A stretch of DNA of 64,000 nucleotides, from contig NZ_BLVO01000005.1 of NCBI RefSeq assembly GCF_013340285.1, positions 62,001 through 126,000 of the forward strand, in the 5' to 3' direction. This document shows, in pieces, positions 41,420-48,993 of the stretch (its first letter is position 1; each line of letters starts with the position of its first letter). The DNA is from Desulfovibrio subterraneus (GTDB lineage: Bacteria; Desulfobacterota; Desulfovibrionia; Desulfovibrionales; Desulfovibrionaceae). The notes under the pieces were generated by a model. That model was given only the letters and a program-made list of their open reading frames with translations. It had not been told where the DNA came from and made no database searches. Position numbers and translations under genes: made by a program.

Positions 41420-42166
41420 ATGACGCTGCAGCAGACGGATGAAGGCATCTTTCAGATTGAACGACGCGGGCGCACCGCATTGTTGCGGCTGTGCGGCAAC
41501 TTCTTCCAGAATATCAAGGATCTGGGCAGGCGGGATACGGTTCTGAACGCCTTTGACATGCTGAACATGGATAAGGACGTTTCCGTCATCATTCTCAGCC
41601 TTGCGTATTGCGGGGTGAGCGGGGATGAATATGTCCGCTTTTTCCGTGAACAGCTCGACGGCATGGAAAAGCAGTCTGCCCACCGGTTCTGCAATGCCGT
41701 GAATCAGGTGATGCTTGAAATGGTCCGTTCCGGAAAGCTGATCGTGCACACCTGCTGCGGTGATATGCTCACTTTTTTCCTCGGCGTGTCGCTGGCTGCG
41801 GATTACTCCATTGCAGCCGAGGGCAGCGTGTTTCGCAATTCCTATCAGGAGATAGGCCTGCTGCCCAAGGGCGGACTGCCCTATTTCATCTCGCGCAGGC
41901 TGGGCAACCGCGCTGTGTATGATCTGCTGCTCGCGGAGCAGTCCATTACCGCGGAAAAGGCGCTGGAACTGGGGCTGCTGAACTCCGTGGTTCCCAGAGA
42001 GCAGATGGAGGAGGCCGCCTTTGCCTATGCCGCACGGTTCGAGAACGTTCCGCTACGCACCGTCACAGGCACCAAGCGTCTGACCAACTGGTGTATCCGC
42101 GACCTTGAAGAATATCTCAGCTACGAAAACAAGCAGATGATGAAGACGCTGGACCAGTTCGGCTAG
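41420..42166 (+). CDS. Enoyl-CoA hydratase/isomerase-like (crotonase fold) protein
   Basis: A 248-residue crotonase-superfamily protein. It has FFLGVSLAADYSIAAEGSVF and EIGLLPKGGLPYFISRRLG, matching the helix that builds the oxyanion hole and the following loop. The central oxyanion motif is CCGDMLTFFLG rather than the usual GxAxGGG, and the first catalytic Glu position is not obvious, so activity is uncertain. ACAGGAGGTGTATC directly before ATG 41420 fixes the start. It is a single gene, followed by a GC hairpin at 42261-42292. Confidence 0.85.
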   Translation: MTLQQTDEGIFQIERRGRTALLRLCGNFFQNIKDLGRRDTVLNAFDMLNMDKDVSVIILSLAYCGVSGDEYVRFFREQLDGMEKQSAHRFCNAVNQVMLEMVRSGKLIVHTCCGDMLTFFLGVSLAADYSIAAEGSVFRNSYQEIGLLPKGGLPYFISRRLGNRAVYDLLLAEQSITAEKALELGLLNSVVPREQMEEAAFAYAARFENVPLRTVTGTKRLTNWCIRDLEEYLSYENKQMMKTLDQFG

Positions 42167-42260
42167 CTGGCGTTGTTATCCGGCGAAGCGGCGGGCAGGT
42201 AGGCCTTGGCGTTTTTGTATGCCAGCATCCTGCAGTGATGGTTCAATATTTTGATACGGA

Positions 42261-42292
42261 TTGCGGGCGGGGTGGTTCTGCCTTGCCCGCAA
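42261..42292 (+). terminator. Possible terminator hairpin
   Basis: TTGCGGGC (42261-42268) pairs with GCCCGCAA (42285-42292). There is no long T run, so it may be a weak or Rho-assisted terminator ahead of the queD leader. Confidence 0.4.
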
Positions 42293-42327
42293 GTCTGTTC
42301 ACGGCGCGGCACGGCAACGCGTTTTTC

Positions 42328-42407
42328 TTGACGTATCATCAGCTTTGAGCGAACTAAGGCGCGTTTGACGAATAGCGGACGAGTGGCAACCCGCTATAGA
42401 AATTCTC
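42328..42407 (+). promoter_or_regulatory. queD leader: promoter-like boxes and preQ1-I riboswitch candidate
   Basis: A possible promoter, TTGACG (42328-42333) and GAACTA (42351-42356), precedes a compact pseudoknot candidate at 42373-42407. P1 is TAGCGG (42373-42378) with CCGCTA (42391-42396). The loop contains GAG (42381-42383), which can pair with CTC (42405-42407) after an A-rich linker, TAGAAATT. The size, the CAACCCGCTATA core and the P1-loop-A-rich-P2 order match class I preQ1 riboswitches. It lies 44 bases ahead of queD, the first preQ1 gene, so ligand and target agree. Confidence 0.62.
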
Positions 42408-42450
42408 CCTCTCCAGCTCCGGTGCTTGCGCATCGGATAATAGGTGGCAC

Positions 42451-42861
42451 ATGCTTACCATCACCAAAGAGTTTTCTTTTCACGCAGCCCATCAGCTGTG
42501 CATTCCCGGCTATTCCGACGAGGAGAACCGCCGCGTTTTCGGCGTTTGCTCCACGCTTCACGGCCATACCTACCGGTTGCAGGTCACGCTTTCGGGCATG
42601 CCCGATGAAACCGGCATGGTGCTGCATTTCGATGCTCTCAAGGCGGTTGTGGCCCGCGAGGTGCTGAGCCGCTACGATCACGCCAGCCTTAACGATCTCG
42701 ACGAATATCGCGACAAGCCCGCCACGGCGGAGAACATGGCAATGCACATCTTTGCCGTGCTTGACCGTGCGCTTGCCTCGGACCGCTACAGGCTTGAGCA
42801 GATAACCGTGTACGAAACGCCCACCGCATGGGCGACCTTCTCGCGCGATGTGTCCCGCTAA
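42451..42861 (+). CDS. queD: 6-carboxytetrahydropterin synthase QueD
   Basis: A 136-residue member of the 6-pyruvoyltetrahydropterin synthase fold. It converts dihydroneopterin triphosphate to 6-carboxytetrahydropterin, the first dedicated step toward preQ1. Zinc ligands are His in FHAAHQL and HGHTYRL. The catalytic Cys lies in FGVCSTLHGH. Later motifs are YDHASLNDL and the C-terminal VYETPTAWATF with the pterin-anchoring Glu. ATG 42451 follows GGTGG. It is the first gene of queDECF and lies under the riboswitch candidate. Confidence 0.96.
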   Translation: MLTITKEFSFHAAHQLCIPGYSDEENRRVFGVCSTLHGHTYRLQVTLSGMPDETGMVLHFDALKAVVAREVLSRYDHASLNDLDEYRDKPATAENMAMHIFAVLDRALASDRYRLEQITVYETPTAWATFSRDVSR

Positions 42862-43657
42862 GCCGCAGGGCTCCGTCAGCACTACCCCATTCGCCCCGTC
42901 ACCACGGCCTGATTCCACCTCTGCTCCGATGCTGTCGGTGGCAGAGATATTCGCCTCCCTGCAGGGTGAGGGGCCGTATATGGGGCAGCCTGCCGTCTTT
43001 GTGCGGCTTGCGGGGTGTGTTCCGCCGTTCTGTGCGTGGTGCGACACGCCGCAGGCCCTGCATGCCGGAGGGGAGGCCAAGGCCATGTCGCCGCAGGCCG
43101 TTCTGGAGGCTGTGCAGGAATATGCTGCCACTCTGGCTGCCACTCTGGCTGATACTCTGGCCGATACTCTGGTTGTCGTGACCGGCGGTGAACCGTTCCG
43201 GCAGTGGCACACCGGCCTTGAGGTGCTTGCGGAAATACTGGCGGACGCCGGATTGTCCATACAATATGAAACAAGCGGCAAGGCGGGCATTCCTGCCGGA
43301 TGCCGCGGCGTTGTGGTCTGTTCGCCCAAACCAGCGGATGCGCCGTACGGCGGGTGCTCGGGTGCATACGACCTCGCCCCTGAAAGCGTCGCCCGTGCGG
43401 ATGCCTTCAAGTTCGTGGTGGATTGCGGAGGCAATGGAGTCCTCGCAGATTCTTGCGACATGGCGCTTGCGCCCGTGCTGGATTTCATCCGCACCCACGC
43501 CATTTCACCCCGGAAGGTCTGGCTCATGCCGCGTGGCGCCCGTAAGGATGAACAACTCACGCGTATGCAGGCCGTGTGGGAAGCATGCGTGCGCCACGGT
43601 TTCAACTTTGCGCCGCGCCTGCACATTCTGACTTTTGACGACAGAAAGGGAATATAA
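42848..43657 (+). CDS. queE: 7-carboxy-7-deazaguanine synthase QueE (radical SAM)
   Basis: A 269-residue radical SAM enzyme that contracts 6-carboxytetrahydropterin to 7-carboxy-7-deazaguanine. Family signatures are FASLQGEGPYMGQPAVFVRLAG and VVTGGEP. The cluster motif reads CVPPFCAWC, that is CX4CX2C, one residue longer than the standard CX3CX2C. Just before the TGGEP motif there is a repeated AATLADTL stretch from four 12-base repeats. The start is not firm: ATG 42848 overlaps queD by 14 bases; ATG 42929 begins at the conserved LSVAEIF. Neither has a good ribosome-binding site, so coupling to queD is likely. Confidence 0.94.
   Translation: MCPAKPQGSVSTTPFAPSPRPDSTSAPMLSVAEIFASLQGEGPYMGQPAVFVRLAGCVPPFCAWCDTPQALHAGGEAKAMSPQAVLEAVQEYAATLAATLADTLADTLVVVTGGEPFRQWHTGLEVLAEILADAGLSIQYETSGKAGIPAGCRGVVVCSPKPADAPYGGCSGAYDLAPESVARADAFKFVVDCGGNGVLADSCDMALAPVLDFIRTHAISPRKVWLMPRGARKDEQLTRMQAVWEACVRHGFNFAPRLHILTFDDRKGI
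43126..43173. repeat. 12-bp tandem repeat inside queE, four copies
   Basis: Four units of the form gctgccactctg/gctgatactctg encode the AATLADTL stretch of QueE. The frame is kept. Confidence 0.8.
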
Positions 43658-43658
43658 C

Positions 43659-44318
43659 ATGAAAGATGCAGTCATAGTGCTTTCCGGCGGCATGGATTCC
43701 GCCGTGCTGCTGGCACACGAACTTTCGCAGGGCGTTCGCGTGGCGGCGCTCAGCTTTGATTACGGCTCCAAACACAACAGCCGCGAGCTGCCCATGGCGG
43801 CGGCCATATGCCGTCATTACGGCGTGGATCATGCCATTGTGCCGCTGCCGTTCATGAACGAGCTGTTTTCTTCTTCCCTGCTGCAGTCCGGCGCAGATAT
43901 CCCGGACGGTGCATACGATGCGGAAAGCATGAAAAGCACGGTGGTGCCGTTCCGCAACGGCATACTCATCGCCATTGCCGTGGGCTATGCCGAATCGGTG
44001 GGTGCCTCACGCGTGCTGATCGGCTCGCATTCCGGCGACCATCACATCTATCCGGACTGCCGCCCCGAGTTCAACGCCGCCATGAACGAAGCCGCCCTGT
44101 GCGGCACCGACGGCAAGGTGCAGGTGGCCTTTCCCTTTGCGGACAGGGACAAGCGCGCAATAGGTGACCTTGGCCGTACGCTGGGGGTGGATTATGCCGG
44201 AACGTGGACCTGCTACAAGGGCGGCGAGGTGCATTGCGGCACCTGCGGCGCCTGCGACGAGCGTAAATTCGCTCTGCGCCACGACGAGGGCATGGACCCG
44301 ACAACCTATCTGAAATAG
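43659..44318 (+). CDS. queC: 7-cyano-7-deazaguanine synthase QueC
   Basis: A 219-residue PP-loop ATP pyrophosphatase that converts 7-carboxy-7-deazaguanine and ammonia to preQ0. The P-loop is VLSGGMDSAVLL (residues 6-17). The C-terminal zinc site is CYKGGEVHCGTCGACDERK. ATG 43659 follows AAAGGGAATATAAC and lies 1 base after the queE stop, supporting it over a start 8 codons earlier. Confidence 0.97.
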   Translation: MKDAVIVLSGGMDSAVLLAHELSQGVRVAALSFDYGSKHNSRELPMAAAICRHYGVDHAIVPLPFMNELFSSSLLQSGADIPDGAYDAESMKSTVVPFRNGILIAIAVGYAESVGASRVLIGSHSGDHHIYPDCRPEFNAAMNEAALCGTDGKVQVAFPFADRDKRAIGDLGRTLGVDYAGTWTCYKGGEVHCGTCGACDERKFALRHDEGMDPTTYLK

Positions 44319-44327
44319 GAGGCGGTT

Positions 44328-45170
44328 ATGTCAGTGGTGGATTCAGACAAGCTGGTTCTTGGCAGGCAGGTGGACTACAGTCTGCAATACGATCCCGGAC
44401 AGCTGTGCCCCATTCCGAGAGAGCTGGGCCGCTCGGCTGCAGGCATTAACGCCGGACTGCTGCGGCACGGTGAAGATATCTGGAACATCTATGAGCTGTC
44501 GTGGCTCGCCCCTTCCGGTCTGCCCATGGTGGGCATGGCGGTTGTGCGGGTGCCGTGGCAGGCTCCTTTTCTCATCGAGTCCAAGTCGCTCAAGCTGTAT
44601 TGCAACTCCTTCAATATGACTCGGTTTGCCGATGCGGCTGCCGTGCGGGATGCCATGGAGCGTGATCTTTCGCAGGCATCCGGTGCTGCCGTGACTGTGG
44701 ATCTGCTTGAACCGCACCGTTTTGACGAGGTGGTTCTCGCCGAACCCAACGGCATCTGTGTTGAGGAAGCTGTGGACGTTGCTTCGGCGCAGGCGGCGGA
44801 GTTTGCCTACGAGATTGATCCTTCCCTGCTGAAGACGGGAGAAGAGCACGCCCGCGAGATTCTGTTCTCCCGCCTGTTCCGTTCCCGCTGCCCCGTGACC
44901 GGCCAGCCGGACTGGGCCACCGTGCGCGTGGTCTACTCCGGTCCGCGTATCGATGCGGAAGGGCTGCTGCGCTATCTGGTTTCCTACCGTTCACATCAGG
45001 GCTTTCATGAAGCCTGTGTGGAGCGCATTTACGGCGATATTCTTACACATTGCAGGCCGGAAGAGCTTGAGGTCAGTGCGCGGTTCACACGCCGCGGCGG
45101 CATAGACATCAACCCTGTACGGTCCACGCACGACGGCGTGTGGGACAATCTGCGCGATCCCAGACAGTAA
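44328..45170 (+). CDS. queF: NADPH-dependent preQ0 reductase QueF (long type)
   Basis: A 280-residue QueF of the two-domain YqcD/QueF-II type, which reduces the nitrile of preQ0 to the amine of preQ1. It has ESKSLKLYCNSFNMTRF in the N-terminal half. The catalytic Cys is in FRSRCPVTGQPDW in the C-terminal half, followed by FHEACVERIYGDI. GGAGG precedes ATG 44328. It completes the queDECF pathway. The preQ1 is then inserted into tRNA by Tgt, encoded elsewhere. Confidence 0.96.
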   Translation: MSVVDSDKLVLGRQVDYSLQYDPGQLCPIPRELGRSAAGINAGLLRHGEDIWNIYELSWLAPSGLPMVGMAVVRVPWQAPFLIESKSLKLYCNSFNMTRFADAAAVRDAMERDLSQASGAAVTVDLLEPHRFDEVVLAEPNGICVEEAVDVASAQAAEFAYEIDPSLLKTGEEHAREILFSRLFRSRCPVTGQPDWATVRVVYSGPRIDAEGLLRYLVSYRSHQGFHEACVERIYGDILTHCRPEELEVSARFTRRGGIDINPVRSTHDGVWDNLRDPRQ

Positions 45171-45175
45171 CCTGA

Positions 45176-45200
45176 AAGCCCCCGCAAGGGGGCTTGTTAA
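45176..45200 (+). terminator. Terminator after queF
   Basis: AAGCCCCC-GCAA-GGGGGCTT (45176-45195) then TGTTAATT. A GCAA-capped stem of 8 bp just after queF. Confidence 0.7.
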
Positions 45201-45354
45201 TTGCGGGTTCCAGTTTTTAAGAAGAAGCAGACTTCATTAAGCCGCGGCTGAAGGCAATAAACGGATTTACATCGCTTATACGAGGTGCAGGAACGTTAGG
45301 TTCCTGCCCGCCGGAGGCGAAAAAAGTTAAAATGTCTTTGCCGGCAGTCTGAAT

Positions 45355-45372
45355 CCCCCGCAAGGGGGCTGT
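45355..45372 (-). terminator. Terminator after the EAL-like/HDOD gene
   Basis: CCCCC-GCAA-GGGGG (45355-45368), the same GCAA-capped hairpin as at 45176, lies just beyond the stop of the minus-strand gene at 45374. Confidence 0.55.
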
Positions 45373-45373
45373 C

Positions 45374-46705
45374 TTATGCCTCATCCCCGGTATATTCCAG
45401 TCCGAGAATATGCTGTGTCCACTGTGTGGCCTGAAGCCGCACACCTGCTGCGGTCTGCAGGTCTATACCGTGGGTATCGAGCGTGGTCTGGGCCTCGTCG
45501 AAATTCCCTTCTTCCAGCGCGTTGAGGCAGTCCAGCCAGCTGCGCACCGCGTTGGGTTTGCCGAGAAACGCATCCCGTATGGATGATTCGAGCGAGATGT
45601 GCTCCATCAGTTCTTCCATGGGCACGCCGAGCAGAGCATCCAGCCGCGAAAGCAGGCCGATGAGGAACATGGAATCTTTGGGCAGCCCCAGCGGATTGTT
45701 TGCCACCTCGGCTATCTCTTCAAGGAAGCGCCCCCTGAGCACGGAGAGGAAGGTTATTTCCTGCGCTGCGGGGCTGGGGTCCAAATCTGCTACCAGAACG
45801 ACCATAAGCCATTGACGGATGGGGTTCTGCCCGAGAAGGGTGATGGCCTGATGCACTGATTCGACCTTGGTCCGCAGCGCGAACACGGCCGAGTTGATAT
45901 ACCGGAGCAGACGGAAGGTGAGAGAGGCGTCATGTGAGATGACGTTGGAGAGCTCCTTGGGATCGTAGTCCTTGTTCAGGGTTGCCAGCAGCTGGGTTTT
46001 GACCATCTGGGCGGAAGAAACTTTTGTTCCGGGCACGATTTCGGGCTTGCTGAAGTGATATCCCTGAAAGAGCGAAAAGCCGAGGCGCGCGCACAGGTCG
46101 AACATGGCGGTGTCCTCCACTTTTTCGGCGAGCAGGGTCACGCCGAAGGGCTTGAGCTGGTTTACTATGCGCATGACTTCGATACGGGACATGTTCAGCA
46201 CTTCAACCTTGATGATATCGGTAAGGTGCATGAGTGCTTCATACCCCGGCTGGCCCACATAGTCGTCAAGAGCAAGGGTGTATCCTGCATCCTTCAGGCG
46301 GCGGCAGGCATCCATGATATCCTGTGTGGGCTCAACATGCTCCAGTATTTCGGGCACGCACTGGTGGCTGGGCAGGGCAAAGGCTGCACCGGAGAGAATG
46401 AGGTTGCGGGGAAAGTTGATGAGCATCCTCTTGTCCTGAGCTATCTGCGACTGGGCGAGCATGTAGCCGTCTGCAATGACGCGTGCGGTGGCGACGTCCT
46501 GATCGGCAACCTGCGCGGTGGCGGCGGTGCTGCTGTGGCGGAACAGGAGTTCGTATCCCCAGATGGATCTGTCGGAAGTGAATATGGGCTGGCGGGCCAC
46601 GAAAATGGGCTCAGATCTGCGTTCCGTCTTCTGCCCTGTTTCCTGATCCGCCGTATCCTCTGAGTGCCGTCCGGCATCGTGCTCTTTCTTTTGCGTCTGT
46701 GACAT
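45374..46705 (-). CDS. EAL-like plus HDOD signalling protein (YuxH/CdgJ type)
   Basis: A 443-residue protein. Residues about 35-230 form an EAL-type c-di-GMP domain with ELL in place of EAL (GYELLFRHSS), MLINFPRNLI, DDYVGQ, IIKVEVL, AEKVED and FQGYHFSKP. Residues about 240-430 form an HDOD domain (LSNVISHDASLTFRLLRYINS). This EAL-HDOD layout is found in regulators of motility. The altered EAL motif suggests binding rather than hydrolysis, but this is not certain. ATG 46705 follows AGGTT. It is divergent from an HD-GYP gene. Confidence 0.9.
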   Translation of the reverse strand: MSQTQKKEHDAGRHSEDTADQETGQKTERRSEPIFVARQPIFTSDRSIWGYELLFRHSSTAATAQVADQDVATARVIADGYMLAQSQIAQDKRMLINFPRNLILSGAAFALPSHQCVPEILEHVEPTQDIMDACRRLKDAGYTLALDDYVGQPGYEALMHLTDIIKVEVLNMSRIEVMRIVNQLKPFGVTLLAEKVEDTAMFDLCARLGFSLFQGYHFSKPEIVPGTKVSSAQMVKTQLLATLNKDYDPKELSNVISHDASLTFRLLRYINSAVFALRTKVESVHQAITLLGQNPIRQWLMVVLVADLDPSPAAQEITFLSVLRGRFLEEIAEVANNPLGLPKDSMFLIGLLSRLDALLGVPMEELMEHISLESSIRDAFLGKPNAVRSWLDCLNALEEGNFDEAQTTLDTHGIDLQTAAGVRLQATQWTQHILGLEYTGDEA

Positions 46706-46842
46706 GCTGGTAACCTGCCTGAAGGGGTGCAATGGTCATTCAATATAGATATTTCAACTGCTGCATGCGTGCAGGGCTTTTTGCCCGGAGCGGGTAATAC
46801 CGTTGTTTCCGAAGGCGTATACTTCCGCCTGCAAGTCTGCTA

Positions 46843-48066
46843 TTGGCACAGCCTGTGCTGAAGAAAATCGCCATAGAAGACATGCGTCCCGGAATGTATG
46901 TGGTGGACTCCGGCTTATCATGGCTGGAGTATCCTTATTTATACATGAAAGAGGGAATGATTTCTTCTCAGGTTGCGGTGGAAGCCATTGTGGCCGAGGG
47001 CTACTCCGAAGCCGTCATCGACACTGAACTCAGTATAGGCATTTCCAGAGGTGGAGAGTCCGGTGAAGAGGCTCTTTCACGCGATCTGGATGCATTGCCC
47101 GACTTTTTTCCCCCGCCTCCCATCGTTTCCGTTGCCGAAGAACTGGACAAGGCCAAGTTCGTGTATTCCGATTCCGTCCGCTATGCACGCAGCCTCATGG
47201 AGGGAGTGCGTATGGGCGGAGCGGTGGACCTTGCCGCATCGACAACGCTGGTCGAAGATATCATCGGCAGTGTTACCCGCAACTGTGATGCCCTGACCGG
47301 ACTTTCCAAGCTGCGTTCCTTTGATGAATACACCTTTTCGCATTGCGTCAATGTTTCGGTGCTCTGTGTGGTGTTCGGCCGCTTTCTCGGCAAGAGCGAG
47401 GAAGAGCTCAGGCTGCTCGGCCTTGCCGGTCTGTTTCATGACGTCGGAAAGCAGCTGGTGCCCACGGCTGTTCTGAACAAGCCGGACAAGCTGACACCGG
47501 AAGAGTTTGCGGTGATGAAGCAGCATCCTCTTCTGGGCTGCAAGCACCTGTACGGACAGGAAGCGGGCCGGAGTATGGAGCAGGCTGTCTTGCTCGGCAT
47601 GCTCGAGCACCATGAAAAATACAACGGCACCGGGTATCCGCGCGGCCTTTCGGGAAGCAGGATAAGCGAGATAGGGCGTATAATCGCTGTTGTGGATGTC
47701 TATGATGCCCTGTCGAGCAGGCGTGTTTACAAGGCTCCCATGCATCCCCACAAGGCGCTGGGGCTTATGTATTCCATGCGGGGCAAAGAGTTCTATCCCG
47801 GCTATGTCGAGCGGTTCATCAAGTGTCTCGGCATCTATCCTGTGGGCAGCACCGTGCGTCTGAATACGGGGCATGTGGCGGTTGTGGCCGCCTCCAATCC
47901 GCGGGAGCCGATCCAGCCGCTTGTCATGCTGGTGGCGGACAAGGCCGGTCCCATTGTACCGCGCAGGCTTGATCTTTCCGGTCAGTACACGGTGCGGATA
48001 GAATCCACCCTCGATCCTGTCGAGGTGGGCATCGATCCGGTGGCTGTGCTGGAAAATGCGGCCTGA
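46843..48066 (+). CDS. HD-GYP c-di-GMP phosphodiesterase with DUF3391 domain
   Basis: A 407-residue protein. The N-terminal DUF3391-like module (LKKIAIEDMRPGMYVVDSG) is followed by an HD-GYP domain: HCVNVSVLC, GLFHDVGKQ, HPLLGCKHL, EHHEKYNGTGYPRGLSG, and VVDVYDALSSRRVYK. These are the metal and GYP residues needed to break down c-di-GMP. The start is uncertain: TTG 46843 or GTG 46855; no ribosome-binding site is clear. It is divergent from the EAL-like/HDOD gene, so the pair may act on the same c-di-GMP pool. Confidence 0.92.
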   Translation: MAQPVLKKIAIEDMRPGMYVVDSGLSWLEYPYLYMKEGMISSQVAVEAIVAEGYSEAVIDTELSIGISRGGESGEEALSRDLDALPDFFPPPPIVSVAEELDKAKFVYSDSVRYARSLMEGVRMGGAVDLAASTTLVEDIIGSVTRNCDALTGLSKLRSFDEYTFSHCVNVSVLCVVFGRFLGKSEEELRLLGLAGLFHDVGKQLVPTAVLNKPDKLTPEEFAVMKQHPLLGCKHLYGQEAGRSMEQAVLLGMLEHHEKYNGTGYPRGLSGSRISEIGRIIAVVDVYDALSSRRVYKAPMHPHKALGLMYSMRGKEFYPGYVERFIKCLGIYPVGSTVRLNTGHVAVVAASNPREPIQPLVMLVADKAGPIVPRRLDLSGQYTVRIESTLDPVEVGIDPVAVLENAA

Positions 48067-48171
48067 TCCGGTTGTATCATCCCGCATTCAGGCAGCACTC
48101 TCCTGCACAATCAGTCATTTCGTTGCAATTCCAACCGCTTCATCTGTGTGCAAGCTGACTCTGTGTCCTTT

Positions 48172-48250
48172 AGCAGACGGCTCGTTCAACAGATGGCCCT
48201 TCAGTAGACGATTCCTTCAGCAGACGACTCCTTTAGCAGACGGCTCCTTC
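48172..48250. repeat. 16-bp tandem repeat, five copies
   Basis: Five units of the form agcagacggctccttc (one of 15 bases) lie after the HD-GYP gene and run into the last codons of the HAD gene on the other strand. Confidence 0.8.
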
Positions 48251-48880
48251 GGGCGGCAGCACTGTTGATGGCAGAAAACGCTTAAGATCCGTGACCAGAC
48301 TCGGGTATGCCGTATACAAAATGGCATGCATGCCCACGCCCTCTGCGCGGTCCGTGTTGGCCGGATTGTCGTCTATGAACAGCGTGTTGTCCGGTGCCAC
48401 CTGCATGGTGTTGCATGCGTGCAGAAAGAAGTCCGGCGAGCGTTTGGTCATGCCTTCCCTGTAGGAATTGAATATTCTGTCAAAGTGGCGGTATATGCCG
48501 TGCGCCGCATCCAGTTCTTCCAGCCAGTTGGTGTGGTCGCTGAGCAGCGCTGTGCGTGTGGCATCCGACCGCACGCGGGAAACTGCCTGCAGCATCCACG
48601 GGCGGACAACGAACCGCGACAGTATTTCCCGTCTCAGGGCATCGTCGCCTGCGGTTATGTCCATCTGCTCGCGCACGTCCTGCCAGAATGCGTGCTCATC
48701 GGTACGGCCATCGGCGTAGCCGTTGTTGTAGCAAATCTCCGTTACCTGCCGCAGAAAGGCTGCCGGTTCTCTGCCGTGCTGCCTGCCGATCTCCTTGAGA
48801 CCCTGCACAAAGCCTTCTTCGGCGAGCACGCCGCTAAAATCGAAAAAAACAACCTGTATATCGTGTTTGGCTATCGCCAT
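48233..48880 (-). CDS. HAD-superfamily hydrolase
   Basis: A 215-residue haloacid-dehalogenase-type phosphatase. Motif I is FFDFSGVLAEEG. This is DFSG rather than the usual DxD, so the second Asp is replaced by Ser. Motif II is LLSDHTN, motif III the Lys in REGMTKRSP, and motif IV LFIDDNPAN. The Asp-to-Ser change may favour a dehalogenase-like or altered activity. ATG 48880 is chosen because AAGGA lies 8 bases upstream. The C-terminus is encoded by one copy of a tandem repeat. The substrate is unknown. Confidence 0.88.
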   Translation of the reverse strand: MAIAKHDIQVVFFDFSGVLAEEGFVQGLKEIGRQHGREPAAFLRQVTEICYNNGYADGRTDEHAFWQDVREQMDITAGDDALRREILSRFVVRPWMLQAVSRVRSDATRTALLSDHTNWLEELDAAHGIYRHFDRIFNSYREGMTKRSPDFFLHACNTMQVAPDNTLFIDDNPANTDRAEGVGMHAILYTAYPSLVTDLKRFLPSTVLPPEGAVC

Positions 48881-48993
48881 ATGCATGATCCTTATATAAT
48901 ATGGTGCGTGTCTTTTGTTCCGCAGGCGTGTTGCGCGCCGGGCGGAACAGGGCATTATGACTGCATTGTACCGCGAAAGGGGGAAATGGCAAT

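Noticed and set aside
45217-45444. Short minus-strand open frame between queF and the EAL-like/HDOD gene
   Set aside because: It overlaps the end of the EAL-like/HDOD gene and the hairpins, and lacks a ribosome-binding site. Kept only as a note in the hairpin-bounded segment finding.
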